Positions 37,004-45,616 of a stretch of 64,000 nt of DNA are shown here, piece after piece. Origin of the DNA: Pseudomonas sp. ICMP 561. Lineage in GTDB: Bacteria; Pseudomonadota; Gammaproteobacteria; Pseudomonadales; Pseudomonadaceae. Position 1 is the first letter of the stretch, and each line of letters begins with the position of its first letter. Under the pieces are notes generated by a model. It was not told the DNA's origin, ran no database searches, and saw nothing but the letters and a program-made list of their open reading frames with translations. The stretch is taken from positions 79,714 through 143,713 of the forward strand of contig NZ_LKBT01000008.1 in NCBI RefSeq assembly GCF_002699985.1. Direction: 5' to 3'. The translations under genes and the position numbers were made by a program.

Positions 37004-38230
37004 ATGGAAACGAACACCTACCAACTGCTGGAAGTCATCAACGGCAAACCCATCAAAATGTGGACCGAGGGCGTGCCGGTAGAGAACGAAGCCAAAGAGC
37101 AATTGATGAATACGGCGCGCATGCCGTTCATTTTCAAACACATGGCCGTCATGCCTGACGTTCATCTGGGCAAGGGGTCCACGATCGGCAGTGTGATTCC
37201 GACGGTGGGGGCGATCATTCCGGCGGCTGTCGGTGTGGATATCGGCTGCGGCATGATTGCCGCGCGAACCTCGCTCACGGCGGCGGACCTGCCGGACAAC
37301 CTGGCCGGGCTGCGCAGCGCCATTGAGAAAGCGGTGCCCCATGGCCGGACGTCGACTCGTTCCCGTCGGGACAAAGGCGCCTGGGACGAAATCCCGCAAC
37401 AGGCGGATAACGTGTGGGGCGCGCTGTATCCGCGCTTCAAATTGATCACCGATAAATACCCTTCGCTGGCTAACACCAACAACCGCCAGCATCTGGGAAC
37501 GCTGGGCACCGGCAACCACTTCATCGAGGTCTGCCTGGACGAGGCCAACCGTGTCTGGTTCATGTTGCACAGCGGCTCCCGCGGGGTAGGGAACGCCATC
37601 GGTAACCTGTTCATTCAGATGGCCCAGGCAGACATGCGGCAGCACATTGCGGATCTGCCGCATCGTGATCTGGCCTATTTCGAAGAGGGCAGTCAGCACT
37701 TCGATGATTATGTGGAAGCCGTGGGATGGGCGCAGGATTTTGCCCGGCAGAACAGAGAACTGATGATGCAGGCGGTGATTCAGGCCACACGTCAGGTGAT
37801 CAGCAAACCGTTTCAAGTGGCGCTGGAAGCCGTCAACTGCCACCACAACTACGTGCAAAAAGAGCAGCATTTTGGGGAAGAGGTGCTGATCACCCGCAAA
37901 GGTGCGGTGTCGGCGAAGAAGGGCGAACTGGGGATTATCCCCGGCTCCATGGGCGCCAAGAGCTTCATCGTCCGGGGTTTGGGCAATGAAGAGGCTTTCT
38001 GCTCTTGCAGCCACGGTGCCGGGCGCACCATGAGCCGGACCAGAGCAAAGAACACGTTCACTGTGGAAGACCAGATTCGCGCCACGGCTCACGTTGAGTG
38101 CCGCAAGGACGCCGCAGTGATCGACGAAATTCCAATGGCCTACAAAGACATCGATAAGGTCATGCACGCCCAGCGTGAGTTGGTGGAAGTGCTGCATACC
38201 TTGCGACAGGTCGTATGCGTTAAAGGATAG
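37004..38230 (+). CDS. rtcB: RNA-splicing ligase RtcB
   Basis: 408 residues, the same length as E. coli RtcB. Joins RNA 2',3'-cyclic phosphate or 3'-phosphate ends to 5'-OH ends via a GMP intermediate with Mn2+. Metal and guanylation residues are visible: 'GVDIGCGMIAAR' (metal Cys near residue 78), 'GTLGTGNHFIEV', 'LHSGSRGVGN', 'EAVNCHHNYV' and the GMP-accepting His in 'SCSHGAGRTMSR'. First gene of a four-gene operon with a HEAT protein, a nucleotidyltransferase and RtcA. Confidence 0.97.
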   Translation: METNTYQLLEVINGKPIKMWTEGVPVENEAKEQLMNTARMPFIFKHMAVMPDVHLGKGSTIGSVIPTVGAIIPAAVGVDIGCGMIAARTSLTAADLPDNLAGLRSAIEKAVPHGRTSTRSRRDKGAWDEIPQQADNVWGALYPRFKLITDKYPSLANTNNRQHLGTLGTGNHFIEVCLDEANRVWFMLHSGSRGVGNAIGNLFIQMAQADMRQHIADLPHRDLAYFEEGSQHFDDYVEAVGWAQDFARQNRELMMQAVIQATRQVISKPFQVALEAVNCHHNYVQKEQHFGEEVLITRKGAVSAKKGELGIIPGSMGAKSFIVRGLGNEEAFCSCSHGAGRTMSRTRAKNTFTVEDQIRATAHVECRKDAAVIDEIPMAYKDIDKVMHAQRELVEVLHTLRQVVCVKG

Positions 38231-38234
38231 GGCG

Positions 38235-39575
38235 ATGAATGAGGTGATGACGTTCGAACACTTGCGAGACTGGCATTACCAGCTGACTGACCACGAGGCC
38301 AGGTATGTTCGGGAAATCCAGGAAACTCATGATGCGGCCAGAGCCCTGGTGGCGCTGAGCCGGTTCGGTAATGGTTTTGTCCGGGAAGCGGCCGTGCAAA
38401 GGCTTGCCGGGCAGGCCTCCACTGAGGCGCTGCTCGCGATCCTGGAGCGCTTGAATGATTGGGTGCCGCAGGTCAGGCAACAGGCAGAAAAGGCGCTTGA
38501 GCAGTTTCTGGTTATCGAGCGGGTTGACCTGCTACTGCAAGCCCTGACGCCGCTGTTGGCCTTGGGAAACAAGCAGCGCGTTGATCATCGCGACACCTTG
38601 CTCAAGGCCCGCAGCCTGTTATCACTGCCGCAATTGCGGGAACAGGTCGGGCAAGCGTTTGCTTCATGCCGCGGCAAGGCGGCGCGGTTTGTCTTCGATC
38701 TGTTGCTTGAGCATTGTGTGGATCGGCCGTCGTTTCTGGCTGCCACGTTGACGCACGAGGACGTCACGGTCAGGCAAAAGGCCGTCACTGCCTGCGCTGA
38801 CTTGCCGACAACAGACGCTGTGCCGTTGCTTGAACGAGCACTGCAATCATCGGCGGCCAGTCTGCGCGTGCAAGCGCTGCGGGGCTTGTTGAGCGTGCTG
38901 GAGGATCCGCGTGAGCATTTGCAGGCTGGCCTGCTCGATGGCTCCTCGGCCGTTCGCTATCTGGCTCGATGGGCTGCGCCGCGTCACGCCGTAGACAGCC
39001 GGGAAGTATTGCTGTCGCGACTGGAGAAGGACGTTCCGTCCAGCAAGCGCGAATGGCTGGGGTTGCTCGGGCTGGCGAAAGAGCTGGATGAGCCACTGCC
39101 TGCTTCGGTGTTGCAAGCTGCATTGGAGTCGCCTGTCGCCGTTGTTCGTGTGCAGGCGCTGCAATTGTTGGGGGAAGCGGGGCTGGAGCGGCAACTTGCG
39201 GCGCTGGACGATCAGTCTGACAAGGTGTTCCGCGGCGCGGTGCAGCTGTTGAGTCACCAGACCTGGTCGCGGTTCGATGCGCAACTCGATCAGCGCCTGG
39301 ACAGCGACTGGCATGTCCTGAGTGATCAGCGTCGTGGGGCGTTATTGGGCCTGAAGCCCGTGTGGCTTCAGTTGCAGTATCTGCTGCGACGTTACGATCA
39401 GGCCACGGTGGATGCTGATGCCTGGCTAAATCATATCGTCCTCTGGTGTGACGCTCAGTACACGCTGGTGGATCCGGTTACGCCGAAAGCGCAGCGCGAG
39501 GCGCTATTGCAGCGTTTACAGACTATGGAAGATTCAGGTGATTTGAAGTCAGGCGCGGTACGTCGCCTGCGTTAA
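38235..39575 (+). CDS. HEAT-repeat protein of the rtc operon
   Basis: 446 residues from ATG 38235, 4 bp after the rtcB stop; the frame upstream of this is inside rtcB. Almost wholly helical, with repeated units of about 30 residues containing pairs such as 'VREAAVQRLAGQASTEALLA', 'VTVRQKAVTACADLPTTDAV' and 'LRVQALRGLLSVLEDPREHL', the form of HEAT/armadillo repeats. A scaffold or RNA/protein-binding role is likely; no catalytic motif. Its placement between rtcB and a nucleotidyltransferase suggests it recruits or positions RNA substrates. Name unknown. Confidence 0.88.
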   Translation: MNEVMTFEHLRDWHYQLTDHEARYVREIQETHDAARALVALSRFGNGFVREAAVQRLAGQASTEALLAILERLNDWVPQVRQQAEKALEQFLVIERVDLLLQALTPLLALGNKQRVDHRDTLLKARSLLSLPQLREQVGQAFASCRGKAARFVFDLLLEHCVDRPSFLAATLTHEDVTVRQKAVTACADLPTTDAVPLLERALQSSAASLRVQALRGLLSVLEDPREHLQAGLLDGSSAVRYLARWAAPRHAVDSREVLLSRLEKDVPSSKREWLGLLGLAKELDEPLPASVLQAALESPVAVVRVQALQLLGEAGLERQLAALDDQSDKVFRGAVQLLSHQTWSRFDAQLDQRLDSDWHVLSDQRRGALLGLKPVWLQLQYLLRRYDQATVDADAWLNHIVLWCDAQYTLVDPVTPKAQREALLQRLQTMEDSGDLKSGAVRRLR

Positions 39576-39599
39576 ATATGAAACATGAAGGACAGGATT

Positions 39600-40400
39600 A
39601 TGGAAATGGAAGATGCAGTCGCTCATCCCCTCAGCAGCGCCATGCGCGAACGGGTGCTGGATGAGCTGAAGCGCATAGAGCGCGAGCATAACGTCACAGT
39701 GCTGTATGCCTGTGAATCAGGCAGTCGCGCCTGGGGTTTTGCGTCCACTGACAGCGATTACGATGTACGTTTTGTGTACGTCGAGCGCCCGGAATGGTTC
39801 GTTCAGGTCGACGCGCCTCGGGATGTAATCGAGCGCCCGCTGGATGACGAACTGGACATCAGTGGCTGGGAGTTGCGCAAGACCCTTGGCCTGCTGCGCA
39901 AGTCCAATCCGACGTTGCTGGAATGGCTCGACTCGCCGCTGGTTTATCGCAGCGAAGCTGATGCGACCCGGCGTCTGCGCGAGTTGGCGGAGGCGTTCTA
40001 CAGTCCGCCAGCAGCACGTAATCATTACCTGTCGATGGCGAAGAAGAATTTTCGCGGTTATCTGCAAGGTGACGAGGTGCGGCTCAAGAAGTACTTCTAC
40101 GTGCTTCGTCCGTTGCTGGCGGTGCGCTGGATCGACCAGGGCAGGGGAAGGCCGCCCATGACGTTCGCGGACTTGTTGACCACGGTTGACGATCAAGCGC
40201 TGCTTGATGAAGTTGCCGAGCTGCTGGTTCTCAAGCGCAATGCCGATGAGGCCGCTTATGGCCCGCGTCGAGTCGCGTTGCATGCCTTCATCACGGCAGA
40301 GCTTGGGCGTCCGGTGCCCGTGCTGAAGCGAACGGTTGAAGACAATGGATTACTGGACGAATACCTGCGGCAAATGGTTCGGCACTATTCAGAAGGGTGA
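39600..40400 (+). CDS. Predicted nucleotidyltransferase of the RNA-repair operon (PF10127-like)
   Basis: 266 residues. ATG 39600 follows AGGACAGG at 39588-39595; the ATG at 39585 has no good ribosome site. The DNA-polymerase-beta-like fold shows 'GSRAWGFASTDSDYDVRFVY' near residues 37-56: the G-S helix and the D-x-D metal pair (DSDYD), with a third acidic residue expected from 'DDELDISGWEL'. Members of this family sit with rtcB/rtcA in many bacteria and are thought to add nucleotides to, or otherwise repair, RNA 3' ends; tRNA is a candidate. Biochemical activity is not established. Confidence 0.85.
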   Translation: MEMEDAVAHPLSSAMRERVLDELKRIEREHNVTVLYACESGSRAWGFASTDSDYDVRFVYVERPEWFVQVDAPRDVIERPLDDELDISGWELRKTLGLLRKSNPTLLEWLDSPLVYRSEADATRRLRELAEAFYSPPAARNHYLSMAKKNFRGYLQGDEVRLKKYFYVLRPLLAVRWIDQGRGRPPMTFADLLTTVDDQALLDEVAELLVLKRNADEAAYGPRRVALHAFITAELGRPVPVLKRTVEDNGLLDEYLRQMVRHYSEG

Positions 40401-40423
40401 AACACACGCAGAAGGGTGAAACA
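40390..40423 (+). repeat. Direct repeat duplicating the rtcA ribosome site
   Basis: CAGAAGGGTGAAACA occurs at 40390-40404 and again at 40409-40423 (period 19). The first copy carries the stop codon of the nucleotidyltransferase gene; the second supplies the AAGGG Shine-Dalgarno of rtcA, 8 bases from ATG 40425. Confidence 0.85.
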
Positions 40424-40424
40424 G

Positions 40425-41453
40425 ATGAAGCAGGACATGGTTGAACTGGACGGATCCATTGGCGGCGGTCAGGTGTTGCGCAGTGCCTTGAGCTTGTCGA
40501 TGCTGACCGGTCGGACGTTACAGATCGAAAACATCAGGGCCCGGCGCAGCCGTCCGGGATTGCTGCGCCAACACCTGACCGCTGTGCTTGCCGCTGCGCA
40601 GGTCTGTGGGGCCAGCGTCTCGGGTGCGGAGTTGGGTTCCCAGCGTCTGCGTTTCGAGCCAGGCATTGTTCGTGGTGGCGATTACCGTTTCGCCATTGGT
40701 ACGGCCGGAAGTTGCACGTTGGTGCTGCAGACCTTGCTGCCCGCGTTGTTACAGGCGTCGGAGCCGAGCAGGGTGACGATCTCCGGTGGCACTCACAACC
40801 CGATGGCGCCGCCGGCGGACTTTATAGAGCGAGCGTGGCTGCCTCAATTGCGGCGCATGGGCGCTGGCGTGGAGCTGAACCTGTTGCGTCACGGGTTTGT
40901 ACCGGCCGGTGGCGGTGAGCTGGAAGTGCATATCAAGCCCTCGATGCTGAAGCCGTTGCATCTGACGGATCGAGGCAGGTTGCTTGAATCGCGGGCTATC
41001 GCATTGATCGCCGGGCTGGCCAGGCAGGTTGCAGAACGTGAACTGCTGCACGCCGGGACGAGTCTCGATATCGCCTCTGAAGCCCGGCACTGTGTGGTGC
41101 TGGCTGATGAGCGTGGCCCGGGTAACGTCCTGATGCTGGAGTTCGCCTGCGAACAGGTCACTGAGCTGTTCAGTGCTTTTGGTCAGTCAAGAGTGCGTGC
41201 CGAGGTGGTGGCGCAAGGTGGGGTAGAGCAGGCCCGGCACTGGCTGGGCAGCCCTGCGGCCGTCGGCGAGCATTTGGCAGATCAATTGCTGCTACCCATG
41301 GCAATCGCGGGTGCTGGAAGCTTCACCACGCCCTCAATGACGGAGCATTTGCAGAGCAACATTTCTGTCATTGAGCGCTTTCTGGCGGTGCGTTTCGACT
41401 GCCAGCTACAGGCTGAAAACCTGCTGCGGGTGGAGTGCCATTCACTTGGATAG
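40425..41453 (+). CDS. rtcA: RNA 3'-terminal phosphate cyclase RtcA
   Basis: 342 residues from ATG 40425. Converts RNA 3'-phosphate to 2',3'-cyclic phosphate through an AMP-enzyme intermediate, so supplying RtcB with ends to join. 'ELDGSIGGGQVLRSALSLSM' near the N-terminus, 'TAGSCTLVLQTLLPALL', 'SGGTHNPMAPPADFI', and the adenylated His in 'MTEHLQSNI' (near residue 308) match the family closely. Last gene of the rtc operon. Confidence 0.96.
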   Translation: MKQDMVELDGSIGGGQVLRSALSLSMLTGRTLQIENIRARRSRPGLLRQHLTAVLAAAQVCGASVSGAELGSQRLRFEPGIVRGGDYRFAIGTAGSCTLVLQTLLPALLQASEPSRVTISGGTHNPMAPPADFIERAWLPQLRRMGAGVELNLLRHGFVPAGGGELEVHIKPSMLKPLHLTDRGRLLESRAIALIAGLARQVAERELLHAGTSLDIASEARHCVVLADERGPGNVLMLEFACEQVTELFSAFGQSRVRAEVVAQGGVEQARHWLGSPAAVGEHLADQLLLPMAIAGAGSFTTPSMTEHLQSNISVIERFLAVRFDCQLQAENLLRVECHSLG

Positions 41454-41538
41454 GGTCAGGTTTCCCGTCAAAACGTCCTGCGACGATCCGTCCATTTTGA
41501 CAGCAGGCAAAGAGCTACACATTTGGTAACCGTTCGTA

Positions 41539-41557
41539 GATAATAACAATTCCCATT
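41539..41557 (+). promoter_or_regulatory. Candidate Fur box
   Basis: GATAATAACAATTCCCATT matches the 19-bp Fur consensus GATAATGATAATCATTATC at 12 positions, best on the left half. It lies just before the TonB-dependent receptor, consistent with iron repression. Confidence 0.5.
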
Positions 41558-41577
41558 AATACCCGGAATTGTTCTCT

Positions 41578-43689
41578 GTGTTCATCCCAATGCGTCGCGC
41601 CTATTGCGTTTCCCTGGCTTTCGGTTGTGTGTTGCTGCCTGCCTTCTCCCACGCTGAAGACACCGTTACCGAGCTGCCTGCCACCGATATTCAGGCCGCA
41701 GGCGATATCGAGAGCAGCCCTTATGTGCGCTCTACCAGCAGCACCGCAAGCAAATCGGAAGTGCCGATCAGGGATGAAGCACAGTCAGTGAACGTGGTCA
41801 CCCAGCAGACCCTTGACGATTTTCAGGTCAAGTCGCTGGACGATGCGATGAAGTTTGTCAGCGGGGTGTCGCAGTCCAACACTCTGGGCAATACCAAGGA
41901 CGCGCTGATCAAGCGTGGCTTCGGCACCAACGATGACGGGGCCATTTTGCGTGACGGTATTCGCTCGGTGGTAGGGCATAACCTTGGGGCTACCACTGAT
42001 CACGTTGAAGTGTTGAAGGGGCCAGCGTCGCTGTTGTACGGCGCAATCGAACCGGGCGGTTTGATCAACGTCGTCAGCAAGCAGCCGCAATATACCCGCA
42101 GCACCACCATCACCGGCTCTGGTTACAGCGAAGGCGGCGGCACGTTCAGCGTTGACACCACTGGGCCGATTGAAGATACCGGGCTTGCTTACCGGCTGGT
42201 TGCCGAGCGCGGCCACGAAGACTACTGGCGCAACTACGGGGTCAACGAGCACACGCTCGTGGCTCCTTCCCTGAGCTGGACAGGCGAGCGCGCCAAGCTG
42301 ACCCTGGCTTACGAATATAACGACTATTCCAGCCCGTTCGACCGCGGCACCGTGTTCGCCAATGGCAGGCCGGCAGCGGCAAGCTACAAGGATCGCCTGG
42401 ATGAACGCTGGGCGAAGACCGTCGGCATCAGCGAAACCGCCACCGCGAAGTTTGAATACCAGCTTAATGACGACTGGAAGACCCGAGTGACGTATGGCTG
42501 GAACAATGATCGGTATAGTCTGGCGATTGCGCAGCCCGGTAGGTTGACTGGAAGCAGCCTGGCACGCACCGCCAACGGGGGACACTACGATTACGAAACT
42601 CGGTATACCAGTCTGGATTTCATCGGCGAGCAGCAGTTGTTCGGCCAGCGCCATGACATTTTGGTGGGAGTGGATAACGAAGCGCTAGACAAGTATCGAG
42701 GCAAGACCTATCGCAATAGGGCTGGTGCGCCAATCGACATCAATGACCCGCAATATGGGCGTCTGGATGAGCCTAGCCTTGTCAGTCCAACTCAAAGTAA
42801 TGCCCGCAATGAGCTGACTTCCACGTCCGTTTACTTCAAGGACAACTGGCATTTGAATGACCAGTGGATTCTGGTCTTTGGTGGGCGTCAGCAGCACTAC
42901 GATCAATACAGTGATCAGGGGTTGGTTACCCGCGTAGTGGGTCGTGACGACAATGGCGACGCCTTCGTTCCGTTTGTCGGTGTCGTCTATCAACCCACCG
43001 AAGCGCTTTCGCTATATGGCAACTACAGCGAATCGTTTGTACCTAACGAAACCGTCTCGGATGACAACAAAACCTTTGATCCCGAAGAGGGCCGCAGCTA
43101 CGAAGTTGGCCTCAAGTACAATCCTTCGGATCGGCTGAACGTCAACGTTGCTGTGTTTGATATCGTCAAGAAAAACGTGGTGACTCCCGTCACGGTAGGT
43201 ACCATTACCACCAATGAGCTGACAGGCAAAGCAGGCTCCAGAGGCCTGGAACTCGACGTCACAGGCAAACTGGCCGAGCGCTGGGACATGATCGGCACCT
43301 ACGCCTATACCCACACTGAAGTGCTTGATGATGCGCAGGCTAAAGGCAAGCGCCTGACCAACGCGCCGATGCATACCGCCAGCCTGTATCTGACACACCA
43401 CCTGGCTTTCCCTGAGCAGACCGGGCAATGGCATGTTGGTGGAGGCGCACGTTATGTGGGCGAGCGCGCAGGTGACAAAGAAAATACTTTCTTCATGGAC
43501 AGCTACACCGTTGCTGACGCTTTCCTGCGTTGGGACCTGCCAACCAAAGACTACAAGACCCGTTTGCAGTTGAACGTCGATAACCTCTTCGACAAAGAGT
43601 ACTACCCGTCAGGTACGGGCAGCAGCGAAGTACAGATCAACGTCGGTGAAGCGCGTACTGCGCGTTTGACTGCCAGCGTAACGTTCTAA
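41578..43689 (+). CDS. TonB-dependent siderophore receptor
   Basis: About 703 residues. GTG 41578 has GGAA 9 bases upstream; ATG 41590 (699 residues) is the alternative without a clear ribosome site. Signal peptide ending ...AFSHA, then a plug domain ('SVNVVTQQTLDDFQVKSLDD', 'VEVLKGPASLLYGAIEPGGL') and a 22-strand barrel ending in Phe. No N-terminal signalling (STN) domain. The FhuA/FoxA-like layout with 'KRGFG' and 'DNLFDKEYYPSG' suggests a hydroxamate siderophore receptor such as for ferrichrome or ferrioxamine. Preceded by a possible Fur box. Confidence 0.93.
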   Translation: MFIPMRRAYCVSLAFGCVLLPAFSHAEDTVTELPATDIQAAGDIESSPYVRSTSSTASKSEVPIRDEAQSVNVVTQQTLDDFQVKSLDDAMKFVSGVSQSNTLGNTKDALIKRGFGTNDDGAILRDGIRSVVGHNLGATTDHVEVLKGPASLLYGAIEPGGLINVVSKQPQYTRSTTITGSGYSEGGGTFSVDTTGPIEDTGLAYRLVAERGHEDYWRNYGVNEHTLVAPSLSWTGERAKLTLAYEYNDYSSPFDRGTVFANGRPAAASYKDRLDERWAKTVGISETATAKFEYQLNDDWKTRVTYGWNNDRYSLAIAQPGRLTGSSLARTANGGHYDYETRYTSLDFIGEQQLFGQRHDILVGVDNEALDKYRGKTYRNRAGAPIDINDPQYGRLDEPSLVSPTQSNARNELTSTSVYFKDNWHLNDQWILVFGGRQQHYDQYSDQGLVTRVVGRDDNGDAFVPFVGVVYQPTEALSLYGNYSESFVPNETVSDDNKTFDPEEGRSYEVGLKYNPSDRLNVNVAVFDIVKKNVVTPVTVGTITTNELTGKAGSRGLELDVTGKLAERWDMIGTYAYTHTEVLDDAQAKGKRLTNAPMHTASLYLTHHLAFPEQTGQWHVGGGARYVGERAGDKENTFFMDSYTVADAFLRWDLPTKDYKTRLQLNVDNLFDKEYYPSGTGSSEVQINVGEARTARLTASVTF

Positions 43690-43704
43690 CTGCGCTTGAT
43701 CCCT

Positions 43705-43736
43705 GGGAACTGTCGGCATTGCACCTGACAGTTCCC
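43705..43736. terminator. Bidirectional hairpin between convergent genes
   Basis: GGGAACTGTC (43705-43714) pairs perfectly with GACAGTTCCC (43727-43736) over a 12-nt loop, between the TonB receptor and the convergent lipoprotein gene. Likely ends both transcripts. Confidence 0.7.
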
Positions 43737-43752
43737 GGATTGCCCTACCGTT

Positions 43753-44400
43753 TTACTTCTTGCAGGACCCTTTGGCGCACAGTTCTTTGACTGTTGCCTC
43801 GGTGATCGCCTGTAGACCTTCTTCGGTGATGACTTTCCAGTCACTCTCCACGACCAGTTGCATGGATTCACGCTTGTCAGTGATGAGACTGATTGGGGAA
43901 GGCTGACCCGTTGAGGTGATGTTCAGGCGCGCCTTGTTGTTGACGGCAATTGAAAACGCACCGGGCGAAAACCACGACCAGAATTCTGTGATATGCACGG
44001 TCACGGCCTGGGCTTCACCATTCTTTTCTGCAGCCTCAACCACTTGATAACCGGCCTTTCGATAGCCCTCAGCGACGCTTTTGGCAATGAGCTGAGAAAC
44101 GGTTTTGCCTTCAGGAAGCAGCACGTCACCCATGGCCATACCGTAACTGTTGCGCTTTCTGCCGATGGCGCGCTCAGTGATTTTCTTGTCGGAGATTTCT
44201 TCAGCGTTTTTCAGTGACGGGGTATCGGCCTGCTTTGGTGCGGTTTCGAAACGACGCTCATCAATCGCGCTAATCGTCACCTTCTGACCTGTACCATTTG
44301 CACTTTGTGGCGTCTGTACCTCTATGACAGAGCGGCTGCTGACACAGCCAAAAAGTACGGTGGAAAACATCAGCAGGGCGGCGATTTTCAGGTGTTTCAT
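43753..44400 (-). CDS. YajG-like lipoprotein of unknown function
   Basis: 215 residues from ATG 44400. Lipoprotein signal MKHLKIAALLMFSTVLFGC with the lipobox Cys at residue 19. 'SVAEGYRKAGYQVVE' and the following beta-rich part, 'AVTVHITEFWSWFSPGAF', resemble YajG-type outer-membrane-associated lipoproteins. The C-terminus holds two cysteines ('CAKGSC') that could bond. No partner gene nearby. Confidence 0.8.
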   Translation of the reverse strand: MKHLKIAALLMFSTVLFGCVSSRSVIEVQTPQSANGTGQKVTISAIDERRFETAPKQADTPSLKNAEEISDKKITERAIGRKRNSYGMAMGDVLLPEGKTVSQLIAKSVAEGYRKAGYQVVEAAEKNGEAQAVTVHITEFWSWFSPGAFSIAVNNKARLNITSTGQPSPISLITDKRESMQLVVESDWKVITEEGLQAITEATVKELCAKGSCKK

Positions 44401-44594
44401 GACGGCTCCAGTCATTGTTTCTATCCATTGTTAATGCGCGTACTGCCACTTCGGGTGGCTATGCGGTGATGTCATTGTGCCTTTTTTAGCGTCGGCATCA
44501 TGTCCATTCCTTACCCGCAGCACAAGTGCAACATTACCGTCCCGGATTTCTGCTAGCCTCGTCCGCCGACATCCATGCCTGACGAGCGCTATCA

Positions 44595-45029
44595 ATGTTC
44601 ACCATCCGCACCATGACCATGGACGACTACGACGCAGTCATTGCGCTCATGAGCAGCACCCCCGGTGTCTCGGTCAGGGACGCAGACTCTCGCGATTCGA
44701 CCTCCAGGTATCTGCAACGCAACCCCGGAATGAGCTTCGTTGCTGAAGTGGATTCCGTACTGGTGGGTTGCGTGATGTGCGGCCACGATGGGCGACGAGG
44801 GTATTTGCAGCATTTGCTGGTGCTGGATGATTATCGGCGCCAGGGCATTGCCAATCAGTTGGTGGAGCGCTGCCTTGCAAGTCTCGAACGGGAAGGCATT
44901 TTCAAGTGCCACATCGATGTCTTGAAAACCAATCACACTGCCGCCGATTATTGGGTCAGGCAAGGTTGGCAACTAAGGACAGACATTGACCGCTACTCTT
45001 TCATCCGGACCGGTAACGACAACGCGTGA
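44595..45029 (+). CDS. GNAT-family N-acetyltransferase
   Basis: 144 residues. N-terminal 'FTIRTMTMDDYDAVIALMSS' and the acetyl-CoA binding motif A 'LQHLLVLDDYRRQGIANQLV' (Q/R-x-x-G-x-A at about 95-102), then 'KTNHTAADYWVRQGWQ'. Related to the ribosomal-protein and small-molecule acetyltransferases; the acceptor is not predictable. Its own ribosome site and promoter. Confidence 0.9.
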   Translation: MFTIRTMTMDDYDAVIALMSSTPGVSVRDADSRDSTSRYLQRNPGMSFVAEVDSVLVGCVMCGHDGRRGYLQHLLVLDDYRRQGIANQLVERCLASLEREGIFKCHIDVLKTNHTAADYWVRQGWQLRTDIDRYSFIRTGNDNA

Positions 45030-45117
45030 TGTATGTAGGGAACGTGCTGCTTGTATGGAACCAACGCTCTAGCCTGCGGTTCGAAGCAGTACATTCTCAA
45101 TCAGGGACATTCACCCC

Positions 45118-45378
45118 ATGCTTAAAACTCTTGCCTACAGTCTGATGCTGGCTTCCACCATTGGCCTGGCCGCTTGCGATCCGAAATCCGAGGACAAGGC
45201 GCAGGAAGCCCAACAGCACGCTGAGAAAGCACAGGACAAAGCCGCCGATGCGGCCAAGGAAAATGCCAAGGCTGCAGAAGCGCAGGCCGAGTCCAAGGAA
45301 GCCAAGGCAGAAGAAGATAAAACCTTTGTGCCAACCACCCAGGTTCCAGAGTCGCTCAAGACACCTGAGAAGAACTGA
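45118..45378 (+). CDS. Small Ala/Lys/Glu-rich lipoprotein
   Basis: 86 residues. Signal peptide MLKTLAYSLMLASTIGLAAC with a lipobox LAAC (Cys20). The mature part is a run of charged and Ala residues in heptad-like order (AEKAQDKAADAAKENAKAAEA), predicted as one long helix or coiled coil, and then a disordered tail. Resembles small membrane-anchored spacer or Lpp-like helical lipoproteins; no known function. Confidence 0.8.
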   Translation: MLKTLAYSLMLASTIGLAACDPKSEDKAQEAQQHAEKAQDKAADAAKENAKAAEAQAESKEAKAEEDKTFVPTTQVPESLKTPEKN

Positions 45379-45386
45379 TAAACACC

Positions 45387-45475
45387 GTAGGACCGGCTTT
45401 AGCCGGGAGAGGGGCGTTAAATCCACCCTGTTTTCCGGTCAGGATAACGCTCTCCCGGCTAAAGCCCGGTCCTAC
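45387..45475. repeat. REP pair (GGCTTTAGCC family)
   Basis: GTAGGACCGGCTTTAGCCGG at 45387 and inverse CCGGCTAAAGCCCGGTCCTA ending near 45474, between the small lipoprotein and SDR genes. The inverse arm carries one extra C. Confidence 0.9.
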
Positions 45476-45616
45476 AGCTATTCGTTTTTCTCCGCAAACC
45501 CCACCGCAGAATCAGGCAATCACTCCGAAGGATCGGTCTAATTGCTCCCGAGTTATCGCCTTACTCTGAATGCGTATCGAGCTACCCGGCTCATCACTCG
45601 GATAAGGACAATAATC

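Noticed and set aside
36899..38197. 432-codon reverse frame
   Set aside because: Antisense shadow of rtcB.
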